From JACDAN01 sp035265935 (lineage in GTDB: Bacteria; Actinomycetota; Thermoleophilia; Gaiellales; Gaiellaceae): DNA of 64,000 nt. The stretch spans positions 18,212 to 82,211 of the forward strand of contig DATFOC010000019.1 in NCBI GenBank assembly GCA_035265935.1, written 5' to 3'. Position numbers and translations under genes: made by a program. The notes under the pieces were generated by a model, which was not told where the DNA came from, made no database searches, and saw only the letters and a list, made by a program, of their open reading frames with translations. Positions 1-9,201 of the stretch are shown in pieces (position 1 is the first letter of the stretch; every line of letters starts with the position of its first letter).

Positions 1-942
1 GTCCAGGCGATCGTCGAGCGGCCGAACATCACGGCTCACCTCGCGTATCACACCTTCAGCGGCGTTCACCTCCGCCCGTACTCGAGCTACCCCGACGAGC
101 AGTACCCGACAAACGACCTGAGGACGTACAAGCTGCTCGGCGAGAGGGCGACGGAGATCACCGGGTATCCGGCCGTCTCGATCTTCCACGACTTCAAGTA
201 CGACCCGAAACAGACGGTCAAGGGCGGGGCAAACGACTGGCTGTACGACCACCTCGGGATCTACTCCTGGACGACTGAGTTCTGGAGCCCGCAGCGCGAG
301 GCAGGGATCGAGGACTACCAGTACATCGAGTGGATGCGCGACCACCCGCTCGAGGACGACCTGAAGCTGATCCGCTGGAGCGACGAGCAGCTGGACGGGA
401 AGGGCTACGTCGACTGGTACTCGTTCGACCACGACCAGCTGGGCGAGGTCGAGCTCGGCGGCTGGGACCTCATGTACGCGTGGGCGAACGTCCCGCCGCA
501 GTTCCTCGAGCGTGAGATCGCGCCTCACTCGGAGCTCGCGATCTGGCACCTACTCGTCTCTCCGCGCCTGGAGATCCTGTCGCTGGAGGCCGAGGAGCTG
601 GGGGAGGGGTCGTGGCTCGTCCGGCTCGTGGTGCACAACACCGGCTGGCTGCCGACGTCGGTGTCCGAAAAAGCGGTCGAACGGAAGGCCGTGCGCCCAC
701 TCGAGGTAGAGATCACGCTTCCCGAAGCCGCGCGGCTCCACGGAGGCGAGAAGAAAGTCGAGCTCGGGCAGCTCGACGGCCGGGTACACCGGCGGTCGCT
801 GCTCTGGTGGGCGTCGGACGATGCGACGAGCGACCGTGCGAAGGCGGAATGGGTCGTCGAAGCGCCTGCAGGGTCGGTGGTGCAGGTCGAGGCGCGCCAC
901 CAGCGGGCCGGGATCGTCCGGCGTGAGCTGACGCTCGAGTAG
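1..942 (+). CDS. M14-family zinc carboxypeptidase, C-terminal part (5' end outside window)
   Basis: The reading frame is open from the first base to the TAG at 940-942, so the gene starts upstream; 313 residues are visible. Residues 11-20 read TAHLAYHTFS, which fits the third zinc-ligand histidine block of M14 metallocarboxypeptidases. GIYSWTTEFW near residue 90 carries the glutamate in the position of the catalytic Glu of the family. After the peptidase core comes a beta-rich C-terminal extension of about 150 residues (from about 160) that I cannot name; it resembles an immunoglobulin- or transthyretin-like add-on. The enzyme would remove C-terminal residues from peptides. Secretion cannot be judged because the N-terminus is missing. 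The family call is fairly secure; the substrate is unknown. Confidence 0.75.
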   Translation, partial: VQAIVERPNITAHLAYHTFSGVHLRPYSSYPDEQYPTNDLRTYKLLGERATEITGYPAVSIFHDFKYDPKQTVKGGANDWLYDHLGIYSWTTEFWSPQREAGIEDYQYIEWMRDHPLEDDLKLIRWSDEQLDGKGYVDWYSFDHDQLGEVELGGWDLMYAWANVPPQFLEREIAPHSELAIWHLLVSPRLEILSLEAEELGEGSWLVRLVVHNTGWLPTSVSEKAVERKAVRPLEVEITLPEAARLHGGEKKVELGQLDGRVHRRSLLWWASDDATSDRAKAEWVVEAPAGSVVQVEARHQRAGIVRRELTLE

Positions 943-1065
943 CCCGGTTGCGCCACCGGCCGGACAGCTTCGGGGCCGGGCTTCGCGCGGTGCAGCAATC
1001 GCGCCGGCGGTCTTCGTGATCGCCGTGTCCTTCGGCGTGCTGGCGCGCGACCTCGGCTGGGGCGG

Positions 1066-3861
1066 TCAAACCCTCTGAGCGCTCCCGGAGTGAGGAATGG
1101 AGTCGCGCTCCGAGACGCTGCGCGATCGAGGACGCTCGTCTGCCATCCGTCGCACAAGCTCCGAACGCGAGTGGATCTCGAGCTTTCGGTAGATGTGAGT
1201 TAGGTGGAACTCGACCGTCTTCGCGGTAACGAAGAGGGCTGCGGCCACTGCGCGGTTCGATTTGCCCTCGGCGACGAGCTGAGCGATCTGGAGCTCTTGG
1301 GGCGTCAGTCGTTCGGGAGCGCCCGGTTGACGACGGCGCGGCGTAACGCCGGATGCTCGGAGCTCGGCCCCCGCCCGCTCGGCCCACGGGATCGCGCCGC
1401 TGCTCTCGAAGGCCTCGAGCGCCGCGCCGAGATGTACGCGTGAATCGCGCCTTCGGCCGCGCCGCCGGATACGCTCGCCGAAACACAACTCGGTTCGCGC
1501 ATGCTCGAATGCACCCTCGTGAAGGGCGAGCGCGTCTTCGAACGCTGACTCCGCGGCGGTATCGGAGTCCAGGAGGAGCGCGCGACATCGCGCTGCGGCA
1601 CCGAGTGTCCACCGAATGCCGGTCGTGACCGCCTGGCGTTCGAGTGATGCAACCACGGGCTTCGCGTGCTCCGTCCTGCCGGACCTGGCATAGGCCTCGA
1701 CCAGATCCGGATGGATCCGGAACTGGTTTGCATTGCCGACGCCGCCCGCCTCGAGAGCCGCGACCGCCGGCGCCAGCTGCGAGACGGCCGCGTCCAAGTC
1801 CCCGGTCGCGAGCGCGAGCATTCCGAGTGCGCTTCGCGACCTCACCTCGTTTTTTCTGTCGCCGAGCCGCAACGCGGATTCGAGCGCGCGCTGCCCATTT
1901 CGACGGCTGTCGCTTTCCCGTCCCAGCACGGCCTCGAAGAAGGCGAGACGCGCAAGACAATCGTCGAAGGTCTGCTGAATGCCGAGCTCCCCGACGATCT
2001 GAACAGCCTCGAGGGCGTGCCCATACGCTCGTTGCAGGTGACCGTCGTACCAATCGACCTGGGCACAGATGTGCAGCGCGTACCCCAGATCGCCCAGCGC
2101 ATTCGCCCGACGGTTTGCCGTGACCGCGCGCTCGACCAGGCGTCGGGCCCGACCGTGCTCGCCGGCATAGAGCAGCGTTGAGGCTGCATCCGCGACGACC
2201 ACGCGACCCTCCGGATCGTCTTCGACAAGGTCTGCGCAGCGCCGAGCAAGCTCCACGGCGTCTCCGACCCGCCCAGCGGACAATCGGTGGAAGGAGACGA
2301 TGTGGCAGAGCTCGGGATCATCGATCGCCTCGTCGCCGGCGAGCTCCCACGCGCGCTCTGCCAGCGCGAGTGATCGTGAAATGTCGAGCCGGTGGTGTTC
2401 CGCGGCGGTGGCCGCGTTGGTCAAGAGGGTCGCCGCCGCACGCGGATCGCACGGTGCGAGCTCGTCGGCGCCCGCGACCATCAGGTCCAAGGCCTGACCG
2501 AGCTGCCCCCGCTCAATCCGTACGTATGCGCGCCGGGCCTGTGTACGAGCGAACTCGTGGAGATCGAGCTCGCCTTCGACGGCTTCCTGGAGCAGCGCGT
2601 CTGCCCGCTCGGGACGACCGGCCCGATACGCAGCATCGCCTGCGCTCGCGAGGCGGAGCGCCCGTAGCCGTCGCCCCGGTGTCAGCCGGGCGGCGCGCTC
2701 GAGCGCCCTCGCCTCCGACCAAACACCCCCTCTGGTCCGCGCAGAGGTGGCAGTGGCGACGAGTGCCGAGGCGATTCGCTCGTCCGGAGCCTCGGCCGCG
2801 GCGGCGAGATGCCACGCTCGGCGATCGGCTTGGCCCGCGGCGTCCGCAGCCACCGCGAGTGCGTTATGCACCTCTTGCCGGGCGCTCCACTCAGCAGCGC
2901 CGTAGATCGAAGAGCGCGCGAGAGGATGGCAGAAGGCGACGCTGGATGCCAGCGTGACGAGTCCAGCCTCCTGGGCGGGCGCCAGGCCTCGCCAATCGAG
3001 CCCTAGGACCGCGAACGCATGAGCCAGGCCCCTCAGGTCGCCGACGTCGCTCGCCGCGACGACGAGAAGGGCGCGCCGCGTCGGCCCTGGAAGCTGCGCG
3101 ACTCGACGGGCGAAGCCAAGCTCAACGTTGGTTCCCGCGCCAAGCGGTTCGCGGATGTCCGGAACCGTGAGCCGCGACCCCGCGACGCTCGCCGAAAGCT
3201 CGACAAGCACGAGTGGGTTCCCCAGCGCCGTCTCGATGAGCTGCTCGACGACGAGTGAGCCGGCGCCTGGCGGCAACCGCTCCGCAAGGAGCTGCCTCGC
3301 CGACGCTCGATCGAGTCCGCCGAGCCGCAGCTCTGCGATGCCCCGCGTGGCGAGCATTCGGCTGTCGGGCTCGCGGACGCCGAAGAGGACCGCGATGCCG
3401 TCGGCGTCGAGACGGCGCGCGACAAACCCCATCGCAGCGGCCGAAGCCTCGTCGAGCCACTGCGCGTCGTCGATTACGCAAAGCAACGGCTGCTCCTCGG
3501 CGACGGCACTTAGCAGGCTCAGGGTGCCGCCAAAGACGGCGAGGCGCTCAACGGACGGTTCCCCACGGAGCCCCATTGCGGAACGGAGACCGGCCGCCTG
3601 CGAGTCCGGGATGGCGTCGAGCGACGAGAGCGCTGGGCGGAGGAGCTCGTGCAGACCCGAGAAGACGATGTCAACCTCGGACTCGACGCCCAGCGCCCGC
3701 AATACGCGCATGCCCTCCGCACGCTCAACAGCCGCGTCCATCAGGGCCGTCTTGCCAATGCCCGCCTCACCGCGGACAACGAGCGCGCCGCTGCGCCGCC
3801 GTCTCGCTGCATCGATGACCTCATCGATTCGAGCGGACTCGTGCTCCCGGCCGAAGAGCAT
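1066..3861 (-). CDS. Large ATP-binding LuxR-family transcriptional regulator (LAL/MalT type)
   Basis: 931 residues, the usual size for LAL regulators. The N-terminus holds an AAA/STAND ATPase: Walker A GEAGIGKT at residues 31-38 and Walker B LLCVIDDAQW at about 126-135. The middle (about 350-830) is alpha-helical and Ala/Arg/Leu-rich, like the TPR-type sensor region of the family. The C-terminus has a LuxR helix-turn-helix from about residue 852 (LTPQELQIAQLVAEGKSNRA, then TAKTVEFHL). It should activate transcription after binding ATP and an unknown ligand. The ATG start lies at the beginning of the conserved LFGRE block. It stands alone, back to back with the TolB-like gene; no target is evident. 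Confidence 0.9.
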   Translation of the reverse strand: MLFGREHESARIDEVIDAARRRRSGALVVRGEAGIGKTALMDAAVERAEGMRVLRALGVESEVDIVFSGLHELLRPALSSLDAIPDSQAAGLRSAMGLRGEPSVERLAVFGGTLSLLSAVAEEQPLLCVIDDAQWLDEASAAAMGFVARRLDADGIAVLFGVREPDSRMLATRGIAELRLGGLDRASARQLLAERLPPGAGSLVVEQLIETALGNPLVLVELSASVAGSRLTVPDIREPLGAGTNVELGFARRVAQLPGPTRRALLVVAASDVGDLRGLAHAFAVLGLDWRGLAPAQEAGLVTLASSVAFCHPLARSSIYGAAEWSARQEVHNALAVAADAAGQADRRAWHLAAAAEAPDERIASALVATATSARTRGGVWSEARALERAARLTPGRRLRALRLASAGDAAYRAGRPERADALLQEAVEGELDLHEFARTQARRAYVRIERGQLGQALDLMVAGADELAPCDPRAAATLLTNAATAAEHHRLDISRSLALAERAWELAGDEAIDDPELCHIVSFHRLSAGRVGDAVELARRCADLVEDDPEGRVVVADAASTLLYAGEHGRARRLVERAVTANRRANALGDLGYALHICAQVDWYDGHLQRAYGHALEAVQIVGELGIQQTFDDCLARLAFFEAVLGRESDSRRNGQRALESALRLGDRKNEVRSRSALGMLALATGDLDAAVSQLAPAVAALEAGGVGNANQFRIHPDLVEAYARSGRTEHAKPVVASLERQAVTTGIRWTLGAAARCRALLLDSDTAAESAFEDALALHEGAFEHARTELCFGERIRRRGRRRDSRVHLGAALEAFESSGAIPWAERAGAELRASGVTPRRRQPGAPERLTPQELQIAQLVAEGKSNRAVAAALFVTAKTVEFHLTHIYRKLEIHSRSELVRRMADERPRSRSVSERDSIPHSGSAQRV

Positions 3862-3900
3862 CGTAGAAAGAGGGTACTCCCGAGGGTTCGCTTAACCCTA

Positions 3901-3965
3901 GGGAATTCCCGGGCGCGAGCGCGGCCCCCGATGCTCACGATGCGAGGCGATGAGTGCTCGCATCG
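3901..3965. repeat. Two short dyads in the LuxR-TolB-like intergenic region
   Basis: The 231-base gap between the two divergent genes contains a perfect 10-base palindrome, GGGAATTCCC (3901-3910), 39 bases upstream of the LuxR-gene ATG. It also contains a 9-base inverted repeat, CGATGCGAG / CTCGCATCG (3938-3946 and 3957-3965, 10-base loop). No T-run follows, so a terminator is unlikely. The dyads could be operator sites for the divergent regulator, but this rests only on position. Nothing else was seen in the gap. Confidence 0.35.
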
Positions 3966-4092
3966 CGGACGACTCTCGCGCGCTCAGCCGAGCGTCCGCG
4001 AGTTCCCTCCAGAGCGGCTCGGAGTTGGGGGGTAGGCCGGTCTGGCAGGCACAGGCGTCGGTGGCGGCCATGAGGATTGGAGGAGATCGGCC

Positions 4093-5055
4093 ATGACGAA
4101 GGGCATCACGCAAGCTCGGAGACGCCGCAGGTTCGCCGCCGCGGCCGGCTTGGTGGCGACTCTCGTCGCCGCGGTGGTCCCGACGTCGTCGCAGGCGACC
4201 TTCCGAGGGAGGAACGGCCAGATTCTCTATGCGGCTCAGGCTGGAAGGTTCGAACAGCTCTTCACCGTCCGGCCCGACGGAAGCGGCCGCCGGCAGATCA
4301 CCCGGTTCGCCGACAGCGCCGGCGGGAGCCTCAGTCACTGGTCGCCAGACGGCTCTCGGATCGTGTTCACGCGTCGCTGGAACCCAGACGGGCTGAACGA
4401 GCGCGAGCAAATCTATGTCGCAAACGCCGATGGCTCCAACCTGCGGCCGATCAATCTGCGTGGCGTGGAGCCGCTCCAGCCGACGTGGTTTCCGGACGGT
4501 CGACGCATCCTCTTCCTCGCTCTTGCGTCCAGGCCGACGTTCAAGATCGTGAACGCGGACGGGACCGGTTTGAGAGATGCCGGTATGCCGCCGTTCGGGG
4601 ACAGCGCATGCGTCTTCGGCGACGGCAGGCGCGTAGCGGTTCTGCGCCCCCGCACGCCTGGGAACGACGAGGTGCTGGCGATTTTCGTCGCTCGACTGGG
4701 CACACGGACGGCCAAGCGGATCACGGCCTGGGGCAGCTACACCGGGACGGTCGACTGCTCGCCCGATGGGAAAAGTGTCCTCTTCGGTAGGCCGGCGTTC
4801 GGCCCGCCGGCATCGGCCAACGTGTTCACGGTTCGGACCGACGGCACCGGGCTCAGGCAACTCACGCACTCCAGGGGTGGAACCGTGAACAACAACCCGA
4901 ACTCCTGGTCTCCTGACGGAAGGAAGATCGTCCTCACCAGCAACCGCGGTGGGCGGGCCGATCGCGCGCTGTTCGTCATGAACGCCGACGGGAGCGGGAT
5001 CAGGCAGTTGACGCGGGGCGCGGGCCGCTTCGCGAGTTGGGGACCGCATCCGTAA
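4093..5055 (+). CDS. Exported TolB-like beta-propeller protein (PD40/WD40-like repeats)
   Basis: 320 residues. The N-terminus is a signal peptide with a run of arginines before the hydrophobic stretch (QARRRRRF, then AAAAGLVATLVAAVVP) and a likely cleavage after SSQA; a Tat route is possible because of the RRRRRF. The mature part has repeated blocks of the type RPDGSGRRQITRF, SPDGSRIVFTRRW, NADGSNLRPI and SPDGRKIVLTSN, the signature of TolB/PD40 propeller blades; I count about five. Such proteins are usually envelope or surface binding scaffolds with no known catalysis. The start is supported by GGAGGA seven bases upstream of the ATG. Single-gene unit; the partner is unknown. Confidence 0.8.
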   Translation: MTKGITQARRRRRFAAAAGLVATLVAAVVPTSSQATFRGRNGQILYAAQAGRFEQLFTVRPDGSGRRQITRFADSAGGSLSHWSPDGSRIVFTRRWNPDGLNEREQIYVANADGSNLRPINLRGVEPLQPTWFPDGRRILFLALASRPTFKIVNADGTGLRDAGMPPFGDSACVFGDGRRVAVLRPRTPGNDEVLAIFVARLGTRTAKRITAWGSYTGTVDCSPDGKSVLFGRPAFGPPASANVFTVRTDGTGLRQLTHSRGGTVNNNPNSWSPDGRKIVLTSNRGGRADRALFVMNADGSGIRQLTRGAGRFASWGPHP

Positions 5056-5274
5056 GCTCGAACGAGCGACACCCTCGCCCGAGGATGGAGCAAGCAGCAC
5101 AAGGCATTGCTGCTCCTAGTCAGTCCCGGTGGCGACCGGCGCGTGGGCTGCAGTCGTCGATTAACCCCTCCCGGATCGACACCGCGCAGGTCTACCTACG
5201 GGGCTCAATAAGTTGAAGGCGATGGAGGCCGTTCGGGAACTCTGCTGGGCTCCGGATAAGACCGCAAGCTGTAG

Positions 5275-5347
5275 AGGCGCATACGGGATTCGAACCCGTG
5301 CTACCGCCGTGAGAGGGCGGCGTCCTAGGCCACTAGACGAATGCGCC
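5275..5347 (-). tRNA. tRNA-Glu (anticodon CTC)
   Basis: On the minus strand the acceptor stem GGCGCAT / ATGCGCC is perfect (5341-5347 with 5276-5282). The anticodon arm is CCGCC-CTCTCAC-GGCGG, giving anticodon CTC (Glu, GAG codons), and the T arm contains GGTTCGAATCC. The discriminator base is U (complement of 5275), unusual for bacterial tRNA-Glu, and CCA is not encoded. No clear terminator follows. Confidence 0.93.
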
Positions 5348-5376
5348 GGGAGGCTTGATTGTAGCGTCGGGCGGGT

Positions 5377-5601
5377 ATGACCGCGGTCGTGCGCTGGCTG
5401 AAGCGACTCCTCGGTTCCGATGACCGCGATCCGACCCGGCCGGATGACCCGCGCGGTGGAATGCAGTCGGACGAGTACCGTCACGCCGACCCTCGCGAGC
5501 TCGTCGAGGAGGGCGGAACCACCATGGCCGGGCCCGGCGGCGCGCCGCAGGAAGGCCTCTCGCCGGGGGAGCGCCGCGCGCAGGATCGCGCGACGGACTG
5601 A
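5377..5601 (+). CDS. Small hydrophilic protein of unknown function
   Basis: 74 residues beginning MTAVVRWLKRLLGS, a short amphipathic basic N-terminus, followed by a polar Asp/Arg/Pro/Gly-rich tail with no recognised motif. It sits between tRNA-Glu (opposite strand, 29 bases away) and the TetR gene, whose ATG is 22 bases after this stop, so the two could be co-transcribed. A TAGCGT hexamer lies nine bases before the ATG. I do not recognise the family. It could be a lineage-specific protein or a spurious frame; the coding-like third-position GC and the context make a real gene slightly more likely than not. Confidence 0.45.
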   Translation: MTAVVRWLKRLLGSDDRDPTRPDDPRGGMQSDEYRHADPRELVEEGGTTMAGPGGAPQEGLSPGERRAQDRATD

Positions 5602-5623
5602 CTCCCTCTAGAGTGGCGCGGTC

Positions 5624-6223
5624 ATGGCGGCGCGCGCTGATCGCCAAGCCGACCGCCGCCGGCAGATTCTCGACGCGGCGGTCAAGGTCTTCGCGAGGAA
5701 CGGCTTCCACAGGGCGCGCGTCGGTGACATCGCCGAGGAGGCCGGTGTCGCGTACGGCCTGGTCTACCACTACTTCAGTTCGAAGGAAGCGCTCCTCGAG
5801 ACGATTTTCCGGGACACCTGGACGCAGATGCTCGCGAGAGTCCGCGAAGTGGAGGGCTCTCGTGCGGACGCGAGCGAGCAGGTGCGTCAGGTCACAGCCC
5901 TGCTACTGCGCACGTGGCGGCGGGACCCGGACCTCGTCCGCGTCCTCGTCCGCGAAGTGACCCGGAGCCCGCACGTTCAGCAGGAGATCGAGGAGATCAC
6001 GGAAGGGATGAAGGCGCTCGAACGGATCATCGAACGGGGCCAGAGGACGGGCGAGTTCCGGTCGCAAATCGATCCGCGCCTCGGGGCGGTCGTTTTCTAC
6101 GGGGCGCTCGACGAGATCTTGACGGGGTGGGTGCTCGGCCAGTTGCCCGACACGGACGAGGACATCGCCGAGGCGGAGAGCAACGTCGTCCAGCTGCTCG
6201 TCGAAGGAATGCGCAACCCGTAA
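5624..6223 (+). CDS. TetR-family transcriptional regulator
   Basis: 199 residues. The N-terminal helix-turn-helix is clear: RRQILDAAVKVFARNGFHRA (about residues 12-31), then VGDIAEEAGVAYGLVYHYF and SKEALLETIF. The C-terminal helical domain resembles the TetR_C family that includes FadR/YsiA-like fatty-acid regulators, but the ligand is not known. It would act as a dimeric repressor released by a small molecule. It converges on the aquaporin gene (54 bases between stops) and follows the small ORF at 5377. The ABC exporter genes nearby are possible targets by general TetR habit only. Confidence 0.88.
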   Translation: MAARADRQADRRRQILDAAVKVFARNGFHRARVGDIAEEAGVAYGLVYHYFSSKEALLETIFRDTWTQMLARVREVEGSRADASEQVRQVTALLLRTWRRDPDLVRVLVREVTRSPHVQQEIEEITEGMKALERIIERGQRTGEFRSQIDPRLGAVVFYGALDEILTGWVLGQLPDTDEDIAEAESNVVQLLVEGMRNP

Positions 6224-6277
6224 ACCTCGACTGATTCGTCAGTCCCGCCTTCACGGCGGCCCCCAAAAACTCCCCTT

Positions 6278-7018
6278 CTACGAGAGAGCGGTGTCTCCGG
6301 GGCGAGGCTCGACGACGCCGGTCTCGGGCGGGCCGACGACCGGAGGCTTCAGCGGGCGGAGGTAGAGCCACTCGTACGCGAGCGCTCCGAGGACGCCGCC
6401 CGCGAAGGGGCCGATGTACCAGATCCAGAAGTCGTCCCAGTCACCGGAGAGGAGCTCGGGGCCGAAGGCGCGCGCGGGGTTCATCGCGGCTCCCGTGATG
6501 GGGCCGGCCATCAGGACGTCGAGCGTGATCGTGAGGCCGATAGCAAGACCGGCGATCGACTTGAAGGTTCCGCGCGGGTCTGCGGCGGTGGCGAAGACGA
6601 CCCAGACGAGGAAGAAGGTGAGGATCGCCTCGATGATCAGGGCGGCCTCGGGCTCGAAGCCAGGCCCGACCGCAGGAGAGCCCAGATTTCCCTGGAGGTC
6701 GCTCGGGAAGATCCACCTCAGGAGCGCTGCGGCGGCGACCGCGCCCCCGAACTGTGCGATCCAGTACGCACCGCCAACGACAGGGGAGAGCCGGCCGGTG
6801 ACAAGGAAGCCGAGCGTCACGGCGGGATTGAAGTGACCGCCTGAGATATGTCCGACCGCGGACACCATTACGGCGATCACGAGGCCGTGAGCGAACGCGA
6901 CGTCGATGTTCCCTGCGCCCGTGCTGGGCGCCACGATCAGGACAGCGCCGGCGCCCACGAAGATCAGGGCGAAGGTGCCGACGAACTCGGCGGCGGCGCG
7001 GCGGAAGACGTCGTCCAT
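6278..7018 (-). CDS. Aquaporin / MIP-family channel
   Basis: 246 residues with six predicted membrane helices and both half-helix signatures: HFNPAVTLGF (first NPA box) and AAMNPARAFGPEL (second NPA box followed by the selectivity-filter arginine). MIP channels pass water or small neutral solutes such as glycerol across the inner membrane. The length and the NPAR suggest an AqpZ-like rather than glycerol-facilitator channel, but filter residues cannot be assigned with certainty by eye. The C-terminal tail is Pro/Gly-rich. It is monocistronic on the minus strand, with a TAGCCT hexamer ten bases before the ATG. Confidence 0.9.
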   Translation of the reverse strand: MDDVFRRAAAEFVGTFALIFVGAGAVLIVAPSTGAGNIDVAFAHGLVIAVMVSAVGHISGGHFNPAVTLGFLVTGRLSPVVGGAYWIAQFGGAVAAAALLRWIFPSDLQGNLGSPAVGPGFEPEAALIIEAILTFFLVWVVFATAADPRGTFKSIAGLAIGLTITLDVLMAGPITGAAMNPARAFGPELLSGDWDDFWIWYIGPFAGGVLGALAYEWLYLRPLKPPVVGPPETGVVEPRPGDTALS

Positions 7019-7114
7019 ACGCGCGTGGAGGCTAGAGAGGGGGTCGGACGGCGCCTCCCGACGAAGATCGCAAGTCGTCGACCTGGCGCTGCGGGACGGC
7101 GGCGCTCAGAGAAC

Positions 7115-7140
7115 AAAAAGGCCCGATTTGCGGCCCTTTT
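7115..7140 (-). terminator. Intrinsic terminator downstream of tRNA-Gln
   Basis: Read on the minus strand, AAAAGGGCCG - CAAAT - CGGGCCTTTT forms a ten-pair stem with one mismatch, followed by a T-run. It begins eight bases past the 3' end of tRNA-Gln, so it most likely ends that transcript. Confidence 0.75.
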
Positions 7141-7147
7141 CTGAAGG

Positions 7148-7218
7148 CTGCGGGGCTAGGATTCGAACCTAGACTACTCGGTCCAGAGCCGAGCGTCCTA
7201 CCATTAGACGACCCCGCA
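7148..7218 (-). tRNA. tRNA-Gln (anticodon CTG)
   Basis: On the minus strand the acceptor stem TGCGGGG / CCCCGCA is perfect (7212-7218 with 7149-7155). The anticodon arm is CTCGG-CTCTGGA-CCGAG, giving CTG, and the T arm has GGTTCGAATCC. The discriminator is G; CCA is not encoded. An intrinsic terminator follows at once. Confidence 0.95.
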
Positions 7219-7247
7219 AGGGGCCTCGGATTGTAGCGAGCGGCTTC

Positions 7248-9053
7248 CTATGCCACGTCTGCGGCCCAGTCGCCGTAAAGCGCCGTGTAGAGGCCCTTTC
7301 GGGCCATCAGCTCGTCGTGCGTGCCCTGCTCGATGATCCGCCCGTGCTCGAGGACGACGATCAGGTTGGCACCCCGGATCGTGGAGAGCCTGTGGGCGAT
7401 CACGAACGCCGTCCGGCCCGCGAGGAGCGTCCGCAGAGCCGTCTCGATCCTCCGCTCGGTTCCGATGTCGACCGAGGACGTTGCCTCGTCGAGTATCAGG
7501 AGCCGCGGATCGGCGAGGAGGGCGCGAGCGAACGCCACCAACTGCCGCTGGCCGAGTGAGAGACGAGTGCCGCGCTCCTGGACGTCGGTGTCGTAGCCAT
7601 CCTCGAGCCGCATGATGAACTCATGGGCGCCGACCGCCGTGGCCGCCGAGCGGATGTGCTCGATCGTGGCGTCCGCCCGGCCGAACGCAATGTTGTCGCG
7701 AACACTCCCGGCGAAGAGGAATCCCTCCTGGGGGACGATCCCGAGCTGGCGTCTGAGCGATTCCTGCGTGACGTCGCGCAGATCGTGTCCGTCGACGGTG
7801 ATCCGGCCCTCGACCGGGTCGTAGAACCGTGCGAGCAGCTTGGCGATCGTCGACTTCCCTGCTCCGGTGTGCCCGACGAACGCGACCGTCGTCCCGGCGG
7901 GGACGTCGAGATCGATCCCGTGGAGTACCTCCGGCCCGGTGCGGTACGCGAAGCGGACGCCCTCGAGCTGGACGCGGCCTTCGATCGGCGGCAGCTCGTC
8001 GGCGCCTGGACGGTCGACGACCTCTTGCTCCTCGTCCATCACGTCCATGATCTTGTCGAGCGCGGCGATCGCGGCCAGGAAGGTGTTGTAGAGCTGTGAA
8101 AGCTGCTGGATGGGGTCGAAGAAGTTCGAGACGTAGAGGATGAAGGCGAACAGCGTCCCCGCCGTCAGGTCACCGCCGGCCAGCAGGTAGCCCCCGTAGC
8201 CGAGGACGACCGCGGTCGCGACCGCCGAGAGGAAGTCGACGAACGGGAAGTAGAGGCCGTTGTTCAGAACCGTCTGTTGGTTCGCCTCCCGGTAGTGGGC
8301 GTTGACCTCCTCGAAGTTGCGGCGCCGGGACTGCTCGCGGGTGAAGGTCTGGACGACGCGCATGCCTGCGATGTCCTCGGCGAGCGTGGCCGTGACGAGC
8401 CCGAGCCGCTCGCGCACGGCGCGGTACGCACGAGACGACCTCATTCGGAAGATCGCTGTGGCGATCGCCATCGCCGGCATGACGCTCAACGTCGCGAGCG
8501 CGAGCCGCCAGTCGAGGTAGAACAGGACGGCGGCGGATCCGATGAGGATCAGGGTGTTCTGGACGAGTGTCGTGACACCGTCCGTGACCAGCTGGTCGAG
8601 CGCGTCCACGTCATTCGTCAGCCGGCTGATGATCACGCCGGCCCGGTTGCGCTCGTAGTAGCCGAGGGAGAGCCCCTGGAGGTGGCGGAAGAGCTTGTTC
8701 CGGAGGTCGGCGAGGATCCGCTCGCCGGTCCAGCCCGTGAAGTAGGTCTGCGCGGCGCTTGTGACCATGTTCGCCAGCGCGGCGATCAGGAACAGGGCGA
8801 CGATGACAGTGAGCGCGTGGAGGTCCCCGTCTTGGATCCCGTCGTCGAGCGCGACCTTGGCGAGGTAGGGCGGCGCGAGCGCGGTCAGCGTGGCGGCCAG
8901 CAGCGATGCGACGGCGAGCGTCGTCTGGAGCTTGTACGGGGCCGTCAGGCGGGCGAGCGTGGAGACCCGGCGGGCGGTTCGGTGCCACGACCAGTCCTCG
9001 ACCTGGGCATCGCGCTGCGCGGACAGGTGGGAGCCGGGTTGCCAGACCTTCAT
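7248..9053 (-). CDS. ABC exporter half-transporter (permease-ATPase), consensus-ATPase subunit
   Basis: 601 residues from the ATG at 9053, chosen because GGGAG lies about six bases upstream; a GTG at 9185 would add a non-conserved arginine- and glycine-rich leader. A six-helix membrane domain (about residues 60-330) is followed by an ATPase domain with Walker A GHTGAGKS, Walker B LLILDE carrying the catalytic glutamate, and the His switch IAHRLST. The ABC signature is LSLGQ instead of LSGGQ. It is transcribed after the partner gene at 9202-10989, whose Walker B ends in aspartate. The pair therefore looks like a heterodimeric exporter of the TM287/288 or LmrCD kind, exporting lipids or drugs. 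The substrate is unknown. Confidence 0.88.
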   Translation of the reverse strand: MKVWQPGSHLSAQRDAQVEDWSWHRTARRVSTLARLTAPYKLQTTLAVASLLAATLTALAPPYLAKVALDDGIQDGDLHALTVIVALFLIAALANMVTSAAQTYFTGWTGERILADLRNKLFRHLQGLSLGYYERNRAGVIISRLTNDVDALDQLVTDGVTTLVQNTLILIGSAAVLFYLDWRLALATLSVMPAMAIATAIFRMRSSRAYRAVRERLGLVTATLAEDIAGMRVVQTFTREQSRRRNFEEVNAHYREANQQTVLNNGLYFPFVDFLSAVATAVVLGYGGYLLAGGDLTAGTLFAFILYVSNFFDPIQQLSQLYNTFLAAIAALDKIMDVMDEEQEVVDRPGADELPPIEGRVQLEGVRFAYRTGPEVLHGIDLDVPAGTTVAFVGHTGAGKSTIAKLLARFYDPVEGRITVDGHDLRDVTQESLRRQLGIVPQEGFLFAGSVRDNIAFGRADATIEHIRSAATAVGAHEFIMRLEDGYDTDVQERGTRLSLGQRQLVAFARALLADPRLLILDEATSSVDIGTERRIETALRTLLAGRTAFVIAHRLSTIRGANLIVVLEHGRIIEQGTHDELMARKGLYTALYGDWAADVA

Positions 9054-9201
9054 CGCGGGCTCCCGCACGTCGAGTTCTGCCCACGTGCCTGGGAAGACCC
9101 CACCGCCCCGACCCGATGGCGCGAGCCTAGCGCCGAAAAACGTGCGCGTGGGTGACGGCTTCGTGCCGAAAGAGCGCCCGCGCACAGCCCGCCGAGAGAG
9201 C

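Noticed and set aside
713..2053. 446-codon minus-strand frame overlapping the LuxR regulator
   Set aside because: Out of frame with the clear LuxR helix-turn-helix, arginine/alanine-rich shadow sequence without motifs.
5091..5115. GCAGCA/TGCTGC hairpin after the TolB-like gene as a terminator
   Set aside because: Short stem and no T-run on either strand; left unannotated.
9054..9185. GTG at 9185 as the start of the ABC exporter gene
   Set aside because: It would add 44 low-complexity residues, while ATG 9053 has a good ribosome-binding site and leads directly into the exporter fold.
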